The notes under the pieces were generated by a model, which was not told the DNA's origin, searched no databases, and saw only the letters and a list, made by a program, of their open reading frames with translations. Shown piece by piece: positions 45,671 to 54,860 of a stretch of 64,000 bases of DNA. This DNA comes from SZUA-36 sp963759155 (GTDB taxonomy: Bacteria > Pseudomonadota > Gammaproteobacteria > Xanthomonadales > SZUA-36). Every line of letters starts with the position of its first letter. Positions within the stretch are counted from its first letter, which is position 1. The stretch is from the NCBI GenBank assembly GCA_963759155.1, contig CAVWXX010000008.1, positions 248,001 to 312,000 on the forward strand. Reading direction: 5' to 3'. The position numbers and the translations under genes were made by a program.

Positions 45671-46546
45671 CTATTTTCTAAACCACGAATTCATGCTGAG
45701 GGTGATGGCGGTGAATTGACCGCTTGAGCTGAATTGGTATCCCACGCCTAAGCGATGTATGTCTAGAAACCAGAGTTTAAATGGACGGTTCCGCAAGCTG
45801 ACTTGCAGGCTAAGTTCTATTTGATCCTGTATGGGGTCGAAGGTCCCGTCGGGCAGATTGAAATGGAGTTCATTGCCCAGAAATGAATACATGAAGGTCC
45901 AGTGAAGATCGACCGGCTCGCCATGGAATGTGGCTTTTTTCAGCGGTTGCCGTAACTCGGTGCCTATCTGGGCAACGGCCAGATGGTCGGACCTGCCTTC
46001 ATCGGGTGTGTAGCCAGCGTAAAAGAGTCCGGCAAGAATAGACCATTGGTTTTTCTTTGCAGGAAAGGTATAGCGGCTTTTGACTCCTGCGTAATAAATC
46101 CACGCCGAATCATCATTTCTCAGATCCGAACCCCAGCCCACATGTGCCAGTGTTCTCAAATACCATCTGGGGCTGATGGGAATCTCCAGTTCGACACCGG
46201 GCGTGAAGCTTGCTGTCCCAAAGTTATCATTTTCTATGATGCCCCCGAGGTCTTCAATATCATGCAATCCGACTGTAACCGGATACCTGATTTCTACCCC
46301 CAGTTTTCGTGAGCCGGATTCGGTCAGCGAAGATGTCCGCAAGGTTTGCCGGATGGGGACTCTTACTACGAATACTGATCGGGTATCCTCGATCTGGTAC
46401 CAACCGGTTCCAAAAAAGGAGGAATAGGCCCAGTGGACCGGCTCGAAAACGGTTTTCGTCTCCGCAGCCAGGGAATCGGTGACGGAGAAAAACAGGCAAA
46501 TCAGAAATACAAAGGCTTGTTGTATTGTTTGACGATGTGATTTCAT
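45671..46546 (-). CDS. Outer-membrane beta-barrel protein of unknown function
   Basis: 291 residues with a signal peptide (AFVFLICLFFSVTDSLAAE). The mature part is made of amphipathic strands with aromatic girdle residues (RWYLRTLAHVGWG, WIYYAGVKSRYTF, WTFMYSFLGNELHF, LWFLDIHRLGVGYQF) and closes with a Trp-Phe end. It lies 40 bases after batD on the same strand, so it could be the last gene of the moxR/bat operon. Its 3' end abuts the repeat gap. No family recognised. Confidence 0.7.
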   Translation of the reverse strand: MKSHRQTIQQAFVFLICLFFSVTDSLAAETKTVFEPVHWAYSSFFGTGWYQIEDTRSVFVVRVPIRQTLRTSSLTESGSRKLGVEIRYPVTVGLHDIEDLGGIIENDNFGTASFTPGVELEIPISPRWYLRTLAHVGWGSDLRNDDSAWIYYAGVKSRYTFPAKKNQWSILAGLFYAGYTPDEGRSDHLAVAQIGTELRQPLKKATFHGEPVDLHWTFMYSFLGNELHFNLPDGTFDPIQDQIELSLQVSLRNRPFKLWFLDIHRLGVGYQFSSSGQFTAITLSMNSWFRK

Positions 46547-46585
46547 TTCACCAAAAGCCTTAGTTCATCTTGGGCGATTTAAATA

Positions 46586-47884
46586 TTACGGGTTCAAAGG
46601 GGCCAGGTCATTCACTGATGAATCAAGTTCCTGATGATGGATCTTTCGCCGAGCTCTTTGCAAGGCAGCTAAGAGCTTGTCGCCCTGCCAGCTACCATCC
46701 GATGAGACCAGGGCCTCCTGCAGATGCTTTAGTTCGCTTGCCAGGTTCTCGTCGTTAAGTATTCCGGCAAATTCGGCCAGTGTCACGGGTCGTGAATTTG
46801 CGGTGTCATCGACTGTGTAACTTGCTATCCAATTATGAATGGCTGAATGGGTCTGTGAGGCATGATTGCTCTTGCAGGTTTTTTGCAGTTCGGCAAAGGC
46901 TGATTTTTCATCGTTGACTTGTTGATTGGCAGTTTTGCGTCCGAAACGCAGCCAGAGTATACCGGTCAGGCCGGTCAGGAAAAGCACTAATATTAGCCAC
47001 GAACTGCGAGAGTCCTGTTGGTCGTTTTTAACTGTCCCCACCACGGATTCTTCCTCTGACGGCAGGATATCAAGCTTCAATCCCGGGACGATCTGCTGTT
47101 TTAGCTCACGATTGCCTGGGTCCCACCACTGGAAACGAATACCCGGGATCTCATAGCTACCGGGTTTTTCCACGACCCAGGTAATGCTGTCGGTACGTAC
47201 GCCGGTCAGGTCGCCACGATCGGTTTTGTCGGTGATCTCAGGTGTCTGCGGATAGCTTGCCAGTCCTTCTGTGCGGAAAACAGGTAGAGGCGGAAGCAAC
47301 ATGGCAGAAATGTCATCAGCCCGTCGGTTGACCGTCAAGGTGACAGCATCACCTGTTTTTGTGATGGCCGTTGCCGGTTGCCAATCGTGCTCGAGCTCGA
47401 AAGAGGTGGTGGTTACCACCAGGTCGCCTGGTTTTGCACCTGGCGGCAGCTTTACGCTTAACTCCAGTCGTTCGGTCTGAAACTCGAAAGCCTTCTCTGC
47501 GCTGCCAAACCCTGCGGATGTGGTGAAACGCACGTTGATGGATGGGATTTCCAGTAGCCCCGTCTTTTGCGGATAAAGCGCCAGCGGGTAGCGCACGATT
47601 TGCCAGTCCTGCCCGTCGATTTTTTCAGTCAGCTTCACAGTCGTGGTATCGGTTTGCATCAGGAAGGCGCCATTCACTTCCGGCAGGTTGAAATGCGAAT
47701 TGGAGAAGCTGAAGCCGGTGGTTTTCAGATCCAGGTCCAGCGTTACCTGTTGTCCTGCCCAGATCTCTTTATCCTGTTCAATGCTGATGCTCACGCCAGC
47801 CTTGACTTCATTGTCCTGGGCAAAAAGAGAAAGCGGCAAAAGCAGGCCGGTCAACAGGATGAATGTGCACAGTTGCTTATTCAT
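46586..47884 (-). CDS. batD: BatD-like membrane protein
   Basis: 432 residues: signal peptide (ILLTGLLLPLSLFAQD), a large periplasmic region with repeated Ig-like beta segments (VSISIEQDKEIWAGQQVTLDL start; ITWVVEKPGSYEIPGIRFQWW near 250), one membrane helix (WLILVLFLTGLTGILWLRFG, about 300-320) and a cytoplasmic helical tail. This is the BatD plan of Bacteroides aerotolerance operons. It overlaps the TPR gene by 8 bases. Function is inferred from the operon only. Confidence 0.83.
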   Translation of the reverse strand: MNKQLCTFILLTGLLLPLSLFAQDNEVKAGVSISIEQDKEIWAGQQVTLDLDLKTTGFSFSNSHFNLPEVNGAFLMQTDTTTVKLTEKIDGQDWQIVRYPLALYPQKTGLLEIPSINVRFTTSAGFGSAEKAFEFQTERLELSVKLPPGAKPGDLVVTTTSFELEHDWQPATAITKTGDAVTLTVNRRADDISAMLLPPLPVFRTEGLASYPQTPEITDKTDRGDLTGVRTDSITWVVEKPGSYEIPGIRFQWWDPGNRELKQQIVPGLKLDILPSEEESVVGTVKNDQQDSRSSWLILVLFLTGLTGILWLRFGRKTANQQVNDEKSAFAELQKTCKSNHASQTHSAIHNWIASYTVDDTANSRPVTLAEFAGILNDENLASELKHLQEALVSSDGSWQGDKLLAALQRARRKIHHQELDSSVNDLAPLNP

Positions 47885-48533
47885 TAACGTCTTGTACCGT
47901 TTCTTCAGTCAAGGCACTTTCCTTTTTCGCCAACTGGTAGTTAAAACGCACTGCCAAAAAATCAGCTGGTCGTGTTTCCACTTTGCGCAACCACATGGCA
48001 CGCATGGCATCCTCACCCATCTGCTGGTCTGCTGCATCGACCACCTGTTCGCTGGAAGATTTATTTACCCGGCCGGTATCATCAAAGACGATTTCATCGG
48101 CCTCCAGTTGACCGCCGGTGCCGCCGTAGTCATCCTCGGGTGGTGCCAGTGCCGCTTTTCTCAAGATGGCGATTTGCAGGTTCTGTTCTGCTTCTAGCCA
48201 GCCAGGTCGTTTGGAAAGCGCGTTTTGATAGGCTTCAATGGCGGTTTCGTATTGACCCAGCATGATCAGTGCATTGCCACGGTTGTAGTTGGCTTCGGCG
48301 CTACCGGCACGGCCCAGCACCGAAGCGGCGCTTTCAAAGTCTCCTGCCATGAACAGCGCTGCGCCGATTCTTTCAGGCGTTGTGAATTTTCGGGCCGCCT
48401 GCTTGTATTCACCCTGCTCCATGAGGCGTTGCCCCTGCTGGTCGGGTGTCAACCACAGGTCTGCCCACTCGAAGGCATATGCCGGCGAAATTTGCGTCAG
48501 CATTAAAATCAATAGCGTTAGCCGAATGTTCAT
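47877..48533 (-). CDS. batC: TPR protein, BatC-like
   Basis: 218 residues; signal peptide (ILMLTQISPAYAFEW), then TPR repeats (AEANYNRGNALIMLGQYETAIEAYQNAL) and an acidic tail rich in Asp/Glu with a conserved MRAMWLRKVETRPADFLAVRF segment. This last segment is typical of BatC-type proteins. It overlaps the VWA gene by 4 bases and batD by 8, so translation is coupled. Confidence 0.83.
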   Translation of the reverse strand: MNIRLTLLILMLTQISPAYAFEWADLWLTPDQQGQRLMEQGEYKQAARKFTTPERIGAALFMAGDFESAASVLGRAGSAEANYNRGNALIMLGQYETAIEAYQNALSKRPGWLEAEQNLQIAILRKAALAPPEDDYGGTGGQLEADEIVFDDTGRVNKSSSEQVVDAADQQMGEDAMRAMWLRKVETRPADFLAVRFNYQLAKKESALTEETVQDVNE

Positions 48534-49507
48534 TCCAGTGTCACCGATCCGCCTTGCCGGAAAAAGATCAATAAAATCAGCGCCAGCAAAATTAACAGGT
48601 AATAACCTTCATCCTTCCATCGTTGGCCTTCCTGTGTGGGAGCGTTTTTTATACTGCTATCTATGCGGGCGGACAGACTTTCAATATCGCGTTTGTCCGC
48701 CGTTACTTCGGTTACCGTTCCATCCATAACACGTGCGGCCTCACGTAGTGACTTCATGTCCAGTGGCGGTGCGGGAAAGCTGTCCGGTGGCGGAATCACT
48801 TCAGGACCGGCCGCCATGGCCAGGATGTGCACCTCGTAAGCGTTCTGCTGGTATATGGTTTTCAATGCAGACAGTTGTGATCTGTCTACACTATCGGTGA
48901 CCAGGACAATGGAACCGGGTACCGCGGCATCTCTGAGGCGCTGGTTTGCAAGTGCAATGGCTTCGGCTGGTTCATCGCCGTCCTTTGGCATGATGCCGGG
49001 CTCCAGGGCTTGCGCAAAATTGTTTATAACCCCGGCATCGGAGGTTAAAGGCATCACCAGGTGTGCGCTGCCGGCATAGGCGATCAAACCGCTGCGAACA
49101 TCACCCTTGAGTTCGAGCAAATCGTGAATCTTCATCACGCTGCGTTGCAGGCGGCTGGGTTGAATATCCTGCGCCAGCATGTCGGGTGTAACCTTAAGGA
49201 CGATAAACATGGCTGACTGGTCTTCACTGAATGGCGTTGCCTGCATCTGCCAGCTTGGGCCGGCCAGGGCGAGGATGCCCACGAGCCAGACAAGCCCCAA
49301 AGCGTAAATTGGTCTCCAACGGCCACTGTCATCGTCTTCATCCATCAAGAGATGCTCGAGCAGGTGAGGGCTGATCACTTTCTTCCATGCCCGCAGTGAA
49401 TCACTTCTCTGATAGACCGACCAGACCAGGAAACCGGCAGGAACCAGCAATAACAGCCAGGCCGGGCGCAGGAAGTGGAACTGGTCGAGTGATGCCAGGA
49501 AATCCAT
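48530..49507 (-). CDS. VWA membrane protein with degenerate MIDAS (BatB-like)
   Basis: 325 residues: N-terminal two-helix hairpin (about 15-30 and 67-83), a VWA domain and a C-terminal helix (YYLLILLALILLIFF). The usual metal motif DxSxS is replaced by LKVTPDM at 104-110, and the later TDG by VTDSVD. So the metal ion-dependent adhesion site looks broken. The rest of the fold (DIQPSRLQRSVMKIHDLL, GLIAYAGSAHLVMPLTSD) is well kept. Its neighbour BatA keeps an intact site. Confidence 0.83.
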   Translation of the reverse strand: MDFLASLDQFHFLRPAWLLLLVPAGFLVWSVYQRSDSLRAWKKVISPHLLEHLLMDEDDDSGRWRPIYALGLVWLVGILALAGPSWQMQATPFSEDQSAMFIVLKVTPDMLAQDIQPSRLQRSVMKIHDLLELKGDVRSGLIAYAGSAHLVMPLTSDAGVINNFAQALEPGIMPKDGDEPAEAIALANQRLRDAAVPGSIVLVTDSVDRSQLSALKTIYQQNAYEVHILAMAAGPEVIPPPDSFPAPPLDMKSLREAARVMDGTVTEVTADKRDIESLSARIDSSIKNAPTQEGQRWKDEGYYLLILLALILLIFFRQGGSVTLE

Positions 49508-50523
49508 CAGTTTGCCGGTTCCTGTAGCCCGGCGCTTTCATCCTGTCGTTTGGACAAACGCAGACGGATTTCCAGAAACATAATGTAAAACAGCGTCAGC
49601 AACATGCCGGCCGCCAATGGCCAGTAATACAGGTCGGTTAAGGGCCGGTAGCTCTGGGTTTCTACCTGGCGCGGATTTATCTCATCCAACTGGGTGTAGA
49701 TGGCCTCCAGTTCGCCCCGGTCATTGGCGTGGAAATAACTACCGCCGGTGATGCTGGCGATGTTTTCGAGCGTTTTCTCATCCAGTGCCTGTTCTCCGAC
49801 AGAGGTCGGGTCGCCAATCGCGATCGTATAGATGACCACATCGTTGTCACGGGCGATTTCCGCGGCACGCTCGGGTGGCACCAGGCTGCCGGTATCATTG
49901 CCATCGGTGAGCACGATCAGGACGCGTTCATCGACTTCGCTGCGTTCAAACAGGTTGATTGCCAGGCCCATTGCATCGCCAAGCATGGTTCGCGGTCCCA
50001 GCATCCGGATTTGCGCCTCATCCAGCAATTCCCTGACCACATCCAGGTCGTCGGTGAAGGGCACCTGCACAAATGCCGCCGAGCCAAACAGGACCAGGCC
50101 AACCCGGTCGCCGTCACGTCGTGCAAAAAAATCATCCAACACCTGTTTGACCGCGGTTAATCTATCCACGCTATTACCAGCGGCATCGGTAAAATCCTGT
50201 GTTTCCATCGAACCGGAAAGATCCACCGCAACCAGTAGGTCACGCATGGGCAGTTCCTTGATGACGGGTTCCTCGAGCCATTGCGGCCGTGTGAGTGCTG
50301 CCACGATGAACAACCAGGTAAGACCCAACACCAGCCACTGTGATAGCCGCCGCGTGGCGACCGCCACACCACTACCCGGTTTTAAGCCAGCAAGGCGTGA
50401 CAGGCGTTGCAGGAAAGGCACCCGCACCGCTGCCTTGCGCTCATGATGGGCGGGCAGCAACGAACGAACCAGCCAGGGCAGCGGCAGGAGTAAAAAAAGC
50501 CATGGATGGGAAAATGTCAGCAT
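49507..50523 (-). CDS. batA: VWA membrane protein, BatA-like
   Basis: 338 residues. N-terminal membrane segments (about 5-22 and 62-78), a VWA domain and a C-terminal helix (about 300-318). The MIDAS is intact: DLSGS at 101-105, plus VPFTDD and LTDGND later. The domain should face the periplasm. It overlaps the next VWA gene by one base and follows the DUF4381 gene by two. Confidence 0.88.
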   Translation of the reverse strand: MLTFSHPWLFLLLPLPWLVRSLLPAHHERKAAVRVPFLQRLSRLAGLKPGSGVAVATRRLSQWLVLGLTWLFIVAALTRPQWLEEPVIKELPMRDLLVAVDLSGSMETQDFTDAAGNSVDRLTAVKQVLDDFFARRDGDRVGLVLFGSAAFVQVPFTDDLDVVRELLDEAQIRMLGPRTMLGDAMGLAINLFERSEVDERVLIVLTDGNDTGSLVPPERAAEIARDNDVVIYTIAIGDPTSVGEQALDEKTLENIASITGGSYFHANDRGELEAIYTQLDEINPRQVETQSYRPLTDLYYWPLAAGMLLTLFYIMFLEIRLRLSKRQDESAGLQEPAN

Positions 50524-50525
50524 GG

Positions 50526-51053
50526 TCAGGTTTCCAGGCCTGGCTTTTGTTGTTGGTCGGGTTGGTGGTGCTTCAGCCAGTACCTGCAGGCACTTAATAA
50601 TTCATCTGCCGTTTTTGTATCAACCGTATTCAAATCACCAACGGAGTAGGAAAGCACATCCAGAAGACCAGCGGTGGAATCAGTGAACGATGCTGTGCTG
50701 ACTTTTGAGTTGAGAAAATCAAGCCAGTTTTTGCCGGTCAGGGAGGCAAGCTGGCTACGCGGGTAAACCGAGAGCGCGGTTCGCTTTAGCAGGACAGGTA
50801 CCTGTCTCAGAGCTGCATCACGTTTTTCAGAATCGCCGATGTCTTCTGCAAGCAATCGCAATTGATGCAAAGCCGCACGCCGGTAGCGGTTACTGTTCCA
50901 GTTTCGAATTGCCACATAAACAAACCAGGCGACTACAAGCAGCAATATGCCAAACAAATAGTACCAGCCACTTGCCAGCGGCCACCAACCGACAGCCTCG
51001 GGCAGCACGATATCATTGAGGTTTTGCAGGCTGGTGGGGTCCGTTGAGTTCAT
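50526..51053 (-). CDS. DUF4381 membrane protein
   Basis: 175 residues from the ATG at 51053. It begins with an aromatic-rich segment (DIVLPEAVGWWPLASGWYYL), a single membrane helix (LFGILLLVVAWFVYVAI) and a helical cytoplasmic region (RRAALHQLRLLAED). This is the DUF4381 pattern found in moxR/bat operons. Upstream codons in frame are within the spacer and the DUF58 gene and do not look coding. Confidence 0.83.
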   Translation of the reverse strand: MNSTDPTSLQNLNDIVLPEAVGWWPLASGWYYLFGILLLVVAWFVYVAIRNWNSNRYRRAALHQLRLLAEDIGDSEKRDAALRQVPVLLKRTALSVYPRSQLASLTGKNWLDFLNSKVSTASFTDSTAGLLDVLSYSVGDLNTVDTKTADELLSACRYWLKHHQPDQQQKPGLET

Positions 51054-51063
51054 TCCGAAGCTC

Positions 51064-52047
51064 TCAAAACCGTTTGGTAGCCAGGTGATGGCCGAAGGCG
51101 TCACGCATCTGGTCGAGCACGGGCCTGTTTGTATCAAGCGCGATCACGGGTATAGAAAATCGACGTGATGCCGATTCATTTCTTTCCAGTTTTTTTTCAA
51201 ACTCATTTTCAAAACCCGACCGCAGTTTCCGATTCGAAGTATCGGCCTCAAGTTGGCCTTCATTGTCTGCAAAGCGCAGGCGACCGGCAGCGGGCATGCT
51301 TTTTTCCAGCGGATCGTAAATCAGGGCTGTCAGCACATCATTGTGCTCTGAAAGACGGGTAACATGCCTGCGTGTTTCGGCGTTGATGCCATCGGCATCG
51401 GTTATCAGGCAGACAAGGCAATCGTGCCTGGCCAGGGTGCTGACCTGTTTCAAGGCCTCGTTGAGTTTGCTGGAGTCAGGTTTTAAGTCCGGGCTGGCAC
51501 TGAGTTGATGGTTCTTTTTAACCACCTGTTTAAGGATTTGCATCACCCGTTCACGGCTTCGATGAGGTGTTATCACCGAAATTTCGGAGTCATCAAATAT
51601 CAGTGCACCAACACGGTCCCCCACGCTCAGCACACGCCAGGCGGATATCGCTGCCACTTCGGCCGCGACAACGGATTTCATACGTTGCTGACTTCCAAAA
51701 AACATCGACACCCGCTGGTCAATCAACAGCCAGACCGGGCGATCCTTTTCTTCTGTATAAACCCTGACATAGGGTGTACCGGTGCGGGCGGTCACCTTCC
51801 AGTCAATGTTGCGGGTGTCATCACCGGGCAGGTAGTCACGTAACTCCTCAAAATTCAGCCCGCGCCCCCTCAGTTTTGAGGCATGCCGGCCACTAAGAAT
51901 GCTGTGAACAGGTTGCCGGGGCAGAAAACTGAAACCTGATGACTTATGCTGCAGGCGAACCAGATCGTCGAGCTGGACATAAACGCCATTATCCTGGCCG
52001 GGGTCTAACCGCTTGTCAGTCTTATCAGTTGCTGGGCGGCGTGGCAT
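51064..52047 (-). CDS. DUF58 domain protein
   Basis: 327 residues, soluble. The DUF58 core is clear: GRGLNFEELRDYLPGDDTRNIDW, then TARTGTPYVRVYTEEKDRPVWL and a VWA-like segment with LLIDQRVSMFFGS. In place of the usual DxSxSM it has DQRVSM, so metal binding is doubtful. Partner of MoxR ATPases in chaperone-like systems. It lies 9 bases after the HAD gene. Confidence 0.88.
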   Translation of the reverse strand: MPRRPATDKTDKRLDPGQDNGVYVQLDDLVRLQHKSSGFSFLPRQPVHSILSGRHASKLRGRGLNFEELRDYLPGDDTRNIDWKVTARTGTPYVRVYTEEKDRPVWLLIDQRVSMFFGSQQRMKSVVAAEVAAISAWRVLSVGDRVGALIFDDSEISVITPHRSRERVMQILKQVVKKNHQLSASPDLKPDSSKLNEALKQVSTLARHDCLVCLITDADGINAETRRHVTRLSEHNDVLTALIYDPLEKSMPAAGRLRFADNEGQLEADTSNRKLRSGFENEFEKKLERNESASRRFSIPVIALDTNRPVLDQMRDAFGHHLATKRF

Positions 52048-52055
52048 TGGCTTTT

Positions 52056-53069
52056 CTATTGGTCATTTACCGCAGGGTAAATTTCCTTCCAGTCCTGTGC
52101 CATATCGATCAGCAACCAGCCTTTCTGACCGGCCTCATCCAAACCCCTGTCTAGCCGGCCTTCTGATGACTCACGGTCGTAGGCCCATTCCCGCTTGGCG
52201 TCCGTGTGATGCACAATCAAACCCAGTCGTGCGCCACTACCTGCCGTTGTCCACTCCAGCATCTCGAAATCACCATCTGAATTTCCCGCCGCCAGTATGG
52301 GGCGTTGTCCGATAAAGCGGTTGATAGCCAGCGGCTTGGTGTCCTTGTCATCGATAAAGTGAATTTTTGGTTCACGCACGATCACCGGCTTGCCATCACG
52401 AACTTCATAACGGGTCTCAATGCTGCTTCCTACCACTTGATCAGGTGGGATTCCATACACCGTTTCGGTCCAGGGCCGCATAAACTCCAGCCCGCCACCT
52501 GAAACAATAAAGACCTTGAAATCATTTGCACCTAAGTAGTCGATCAGCTCCAGCATGGGTTGATAGACCATCTGGGTAAAGGCTTTGCCGGTTGTGGGGT
52601 GCCGGGCAGTTGCGAGCCACTCTTTAACGATAAGTTCGAACGCTTCTGTGGTCATGCCGGCATGTGTTGCCATCGTTAGTTCAAGCAGGCCATGCATACC
52701 CGCTGCCTTCAAGGCAGCCATGTCATTATCGAGCACGGCCTTAAATGGTTGCGTGGTTTTCCATTCGGGGTGATCAGCGGCCATTGATTTGACACGGTCA
52801 ATAATAAACAACAGCTGGAAATAAGTGGGTTTTTCACTCCAGAGCGTACCGTCATTATCAAAGGTGGCAATACGCTTATTTACCGGTACAAAGGCACTGC
52901 TTTCGCTATCGGTTACCTTGGTGACAAAATCAATGATGCGCTGTTTTGTTGTTCCGCTGTTCCAGGCGGGCAGCGGGTCGGTTGCGGTCTGTCCGGCGTT
53001 GGAGATGTTAAAAACAAGAATAAAAATCAGTCCGGTTAACCACGGTAAAACGGTCTTTGTGTGTTTCAT
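52056..53069 (-). CDS. Secreted HAD-family phosphatase
   Basis: 337 residues from the ATG at 53069 (AGGAC upstream). A signal peptide (KTVLPWLTGLIFILVFNISNAG) targets it to the periplasm. HAD motifs: I DNDGTLW, II IVSGGG, III Lys in DTKPLAINRFIG, IV GNSDGD. Together they suggest a phosphoserine-phosphatase-like fold with an active site. It sits between moxR and the DUF58 gene, a place where no such gene is usual. Substrate unknown; a periplasmic phosphomonoester is likely. Confidence 0.88.
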   Translation of the reverse strand: MKHTKTVLPWLTGLIFILVFNISNAGQTATDPLPAWNSGTTKQRIIDFVTKVTDSESSAFVPVNKRIATFDNDGTLWSEKPTYFQLLFIIDRVKSMAADHPEWKTTQPFKAVLDNDMAALKAAGMHGLLELTMATHAGMTTEAFELIVKEWLATARHPTTGKAFTQMVYQPMLELIDYLGANDFKVFIVSGGGLEFMRPWTETVYGIPPDQVVGSSIETRYEVRDGKPVIVREPKIHFIDDKDTKPLAINRFIGQRPILAAGNSDGDFEMLEWTTAGSGARLGLIVHHTDAKREWAYDRESSEGRLDRGLDEAGQKGWLLIDMAQDWKEIYPAVNDQ

Positions 53070-53101
53070 AATAGTCCTATGCATTGATAGCGGGTGATGA
53101 A

Positions 53102-54070
53102 TCAGCTGACGGCAACGAGTTTCAGGATTTCATCGATCACGTCGTTACATGAAACGCCGTCAGCATTGGCCTCGTAACTCAGGGCTATACGGTGACGAAA
53201 CACGCCATGTACAACCGCACGCACATCGTCCGGCAAAACATGGTCGCGGCCATTAAGCCATGCATGGACCCGTGCACACTTGTCGAGGCCAATAGCGCCA
53301 CGGGGGCTCGCGCCGATACGTATCCAGGCGGCAAGCTTCTCGTCATAACGTTCGGGATAGCGTGTCGCAAAAACCAGGTCGACCATATATTTCTCTATGG
53401 ATTCTGACACCTTGACCTGGTTGATTTCCTTACGCGCGTCGAAAATTACCTGCTGAATAATGGGGTCGGAATCTTCCGATGAAGCGGATGGGCCTTCTTC
53501 ACCACGAACCAGGCGGATAACCTGGGCTTCTGTCTCTTCGGTTCCATAGTCAATATAAACATGTAACAAAAAGCGATCCATTTGCGCTTCCGGCAACGGG
53601 TAAGTGCCTTCCTGCTCAATCGGATTCTGTGTTGCCATGACAATAAAAAGTTCAGGCATCTTGTGGGTTTTACCGGCCACCGTGACCTGGCGTTCTTCCA
53701 TGGCCTCGAGCAGGGCCGCCTGTACCTTGGCAGGCGCACGGTTAATTTCGTCCGCTAATACGATGTTGGCAAAGATGGGCCCGGCTTCAAAACGAAATGT
53801 CGGTTGGCCGGATTCCGTGTAGAGCACCTCGCTACCGGTAATATCTGAAGGCAGAAGATCCGGTGTGAACTGAATACGTGAGAAATCCGCGTCCATATTC
53901 TTTGCCATGCTTTTAACCGCACGGGTTTTTGCCAGGCCCGGCAAGCCCTCCATCAGGATATTGCCGTTGGCCAGCAGGCCGATGAGTAGCTGTTCAATGA
54001 CCGATTCCTGGCCAATGATGGACTGCCCCATCCGGGTTTGAAGTTTGCGGACTGAATCAAGTGAGTTCAT
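53102..54070 (-). CDS. moxR: MoxR-family AAA+ ATPase
   Basis: 322 residues; hexameric AAA+ ATPase thought to mature or assemble partner VWA proteins. Walker A is degenerate, MEGLPGLAKTRAV; Walker B NIVLADEINRAPAKVQAALLEAM; sensor 1 MATQNPIEQEGTYPLPEAQMDRF. C-terminal lid with IRIGASPRGAIGL. First gene of the bat operon, with promoter expected in the 100 bases upstream. Confidence 0.94.
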   Translation of the reverse strand: MNSLDSVRKLQTRMGQSIIGQESVIEQLLIGLLANGNILMEGLPGLAKTRAVKSMAKNMDADFSRIQFTPDLLPSDITGSEVLYTESGQPTFRFEAGPIFANIVLADEINRAPAKVQAALLEAMEERQVTVAGKTHKMPELFIVMATQNPIEQEGTYPLPEAQMDRFLLHVYIDYGTEETEAQVIRLVRGEEGPSASSEDSDPIIQQVIFDARKEINQVKVSESIEKYMVDLVFATRYPERYDEKLAAWIRIGASPRGAIGLDKCARVHAWLNGRDHVLPDDVRAVVHGVFRHRIALSYEANADGVSCNDVIDEILKLVAVS

Positions 54071-54166
54071 GCGCGAAAACCTGTTGAGTTAGAAGTTGCA
54101 GGGCATGTTAGCCCGGGATGAATAAAGCTGCTTTTACTTTACATGAAAGACAGGAAATTCTGACAT

Positions 54167-54195
54167 AAAAAAAGGCGGGAGATCAAACTCCCGCC
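54167..54195 (-). terminator. Intrinsic terminator of the DUF4136 gene
   Basis: GGCGGGAG and CTCCCGCC (54174-54181, 54188-54195) pair perfectly around a 6-base loop. Read on the minus strand a run of seven T follows. It separates the DUF4136 gene from moxR. Confidence 0.9.
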
Positions 54196-54215
54196 CGGTT
54201 TCTATTAGAGATTTC

Positions 54216-54794
54216 TTACTGGCCGGCCCGGAACGGGTAGCCAGCAAACATCTCGGCGACACCGGTCATGACGTCCTCACGCAAGTTATCGTTTTTGTCG
54301 TTGACACGACCGATAGCAACACCTTCCCACAACATACGCTTGAGTCTCGGGTCAACCATGTCGATGTTGATCGTACCCTCGGTGTATTGGCTGACATGGG
54401 TGGAGGTGCCATAACCGTATCCACCCCAGGGATCGTACAGACCACCGCGATAACCATAATAGCCACCACCGTACATACCCGGATTTTGCGTCGTGGTTAC
54501 ACGGGTCTTGTCTTCCATTCGTGCCGATACATTGAACAGCAGATCTGGATTGTCGGACCGGACATAACCCCTTTGCTTCATCTGAACATCAATGGCATCG
54601 CGGAACATTTGACCCAGAAGACTCGAGTAGTTCGGATTCTCGATACCCATTGGACTGTAATAGCCATAGGTTTTGTACTGGCTGAAGTCCACGCTGCGAT
54701 CATAGTCAGAATGAATTTTGATGGGATTGGAAGAGCAGGCTGCCAGCAACGCGAATGAAATTAGCAGCGCAGTTACTCTAAAAAGTTTATTCAT
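54216..54794 (-). CDS. DUF4136 lipoprotein, second copy
   Basis: 192 residues from the ATG at 54794, which has a GGGAGG site. The lipobox is LLAAC. The mature part DYDRSVDFSQYKTYGYYSPMG and GTINIDMVDPRLKRMLWEGV is DUF4136. Close paralogue of the gene at 36016, including a Gly/Tyr-rich insert (YYGYRGGLYDPWGGYGYG). Outer-membrane lipoprotein of unknown function. Confidence 0.88.
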   Translation of the reverse strand: MNKLFRVTALLISFALLAACSSNPIKIHSDYDRSVDFSQYKTYGYYSPMGIENPNYSSLLGQMFRDAIDVQMKQRGYVRSDNPDLLFNVSARMEDKTRVTTTQNPGMYGGGYYGYRGGLYDPWGGYGYGTSTHVSQYTEGTINIDMVDPRLKRMLWEGVAIGRVNDKNDNLREDVMTGVAEMFAGYPFRAGQ

Positions 54795-54860
54795 TATTTC
54801 CTCCCGGAAATGATTTAGTTTGGGTGCCTGACCCATCAGTCTGAGCCAGGCTACAAGCGT

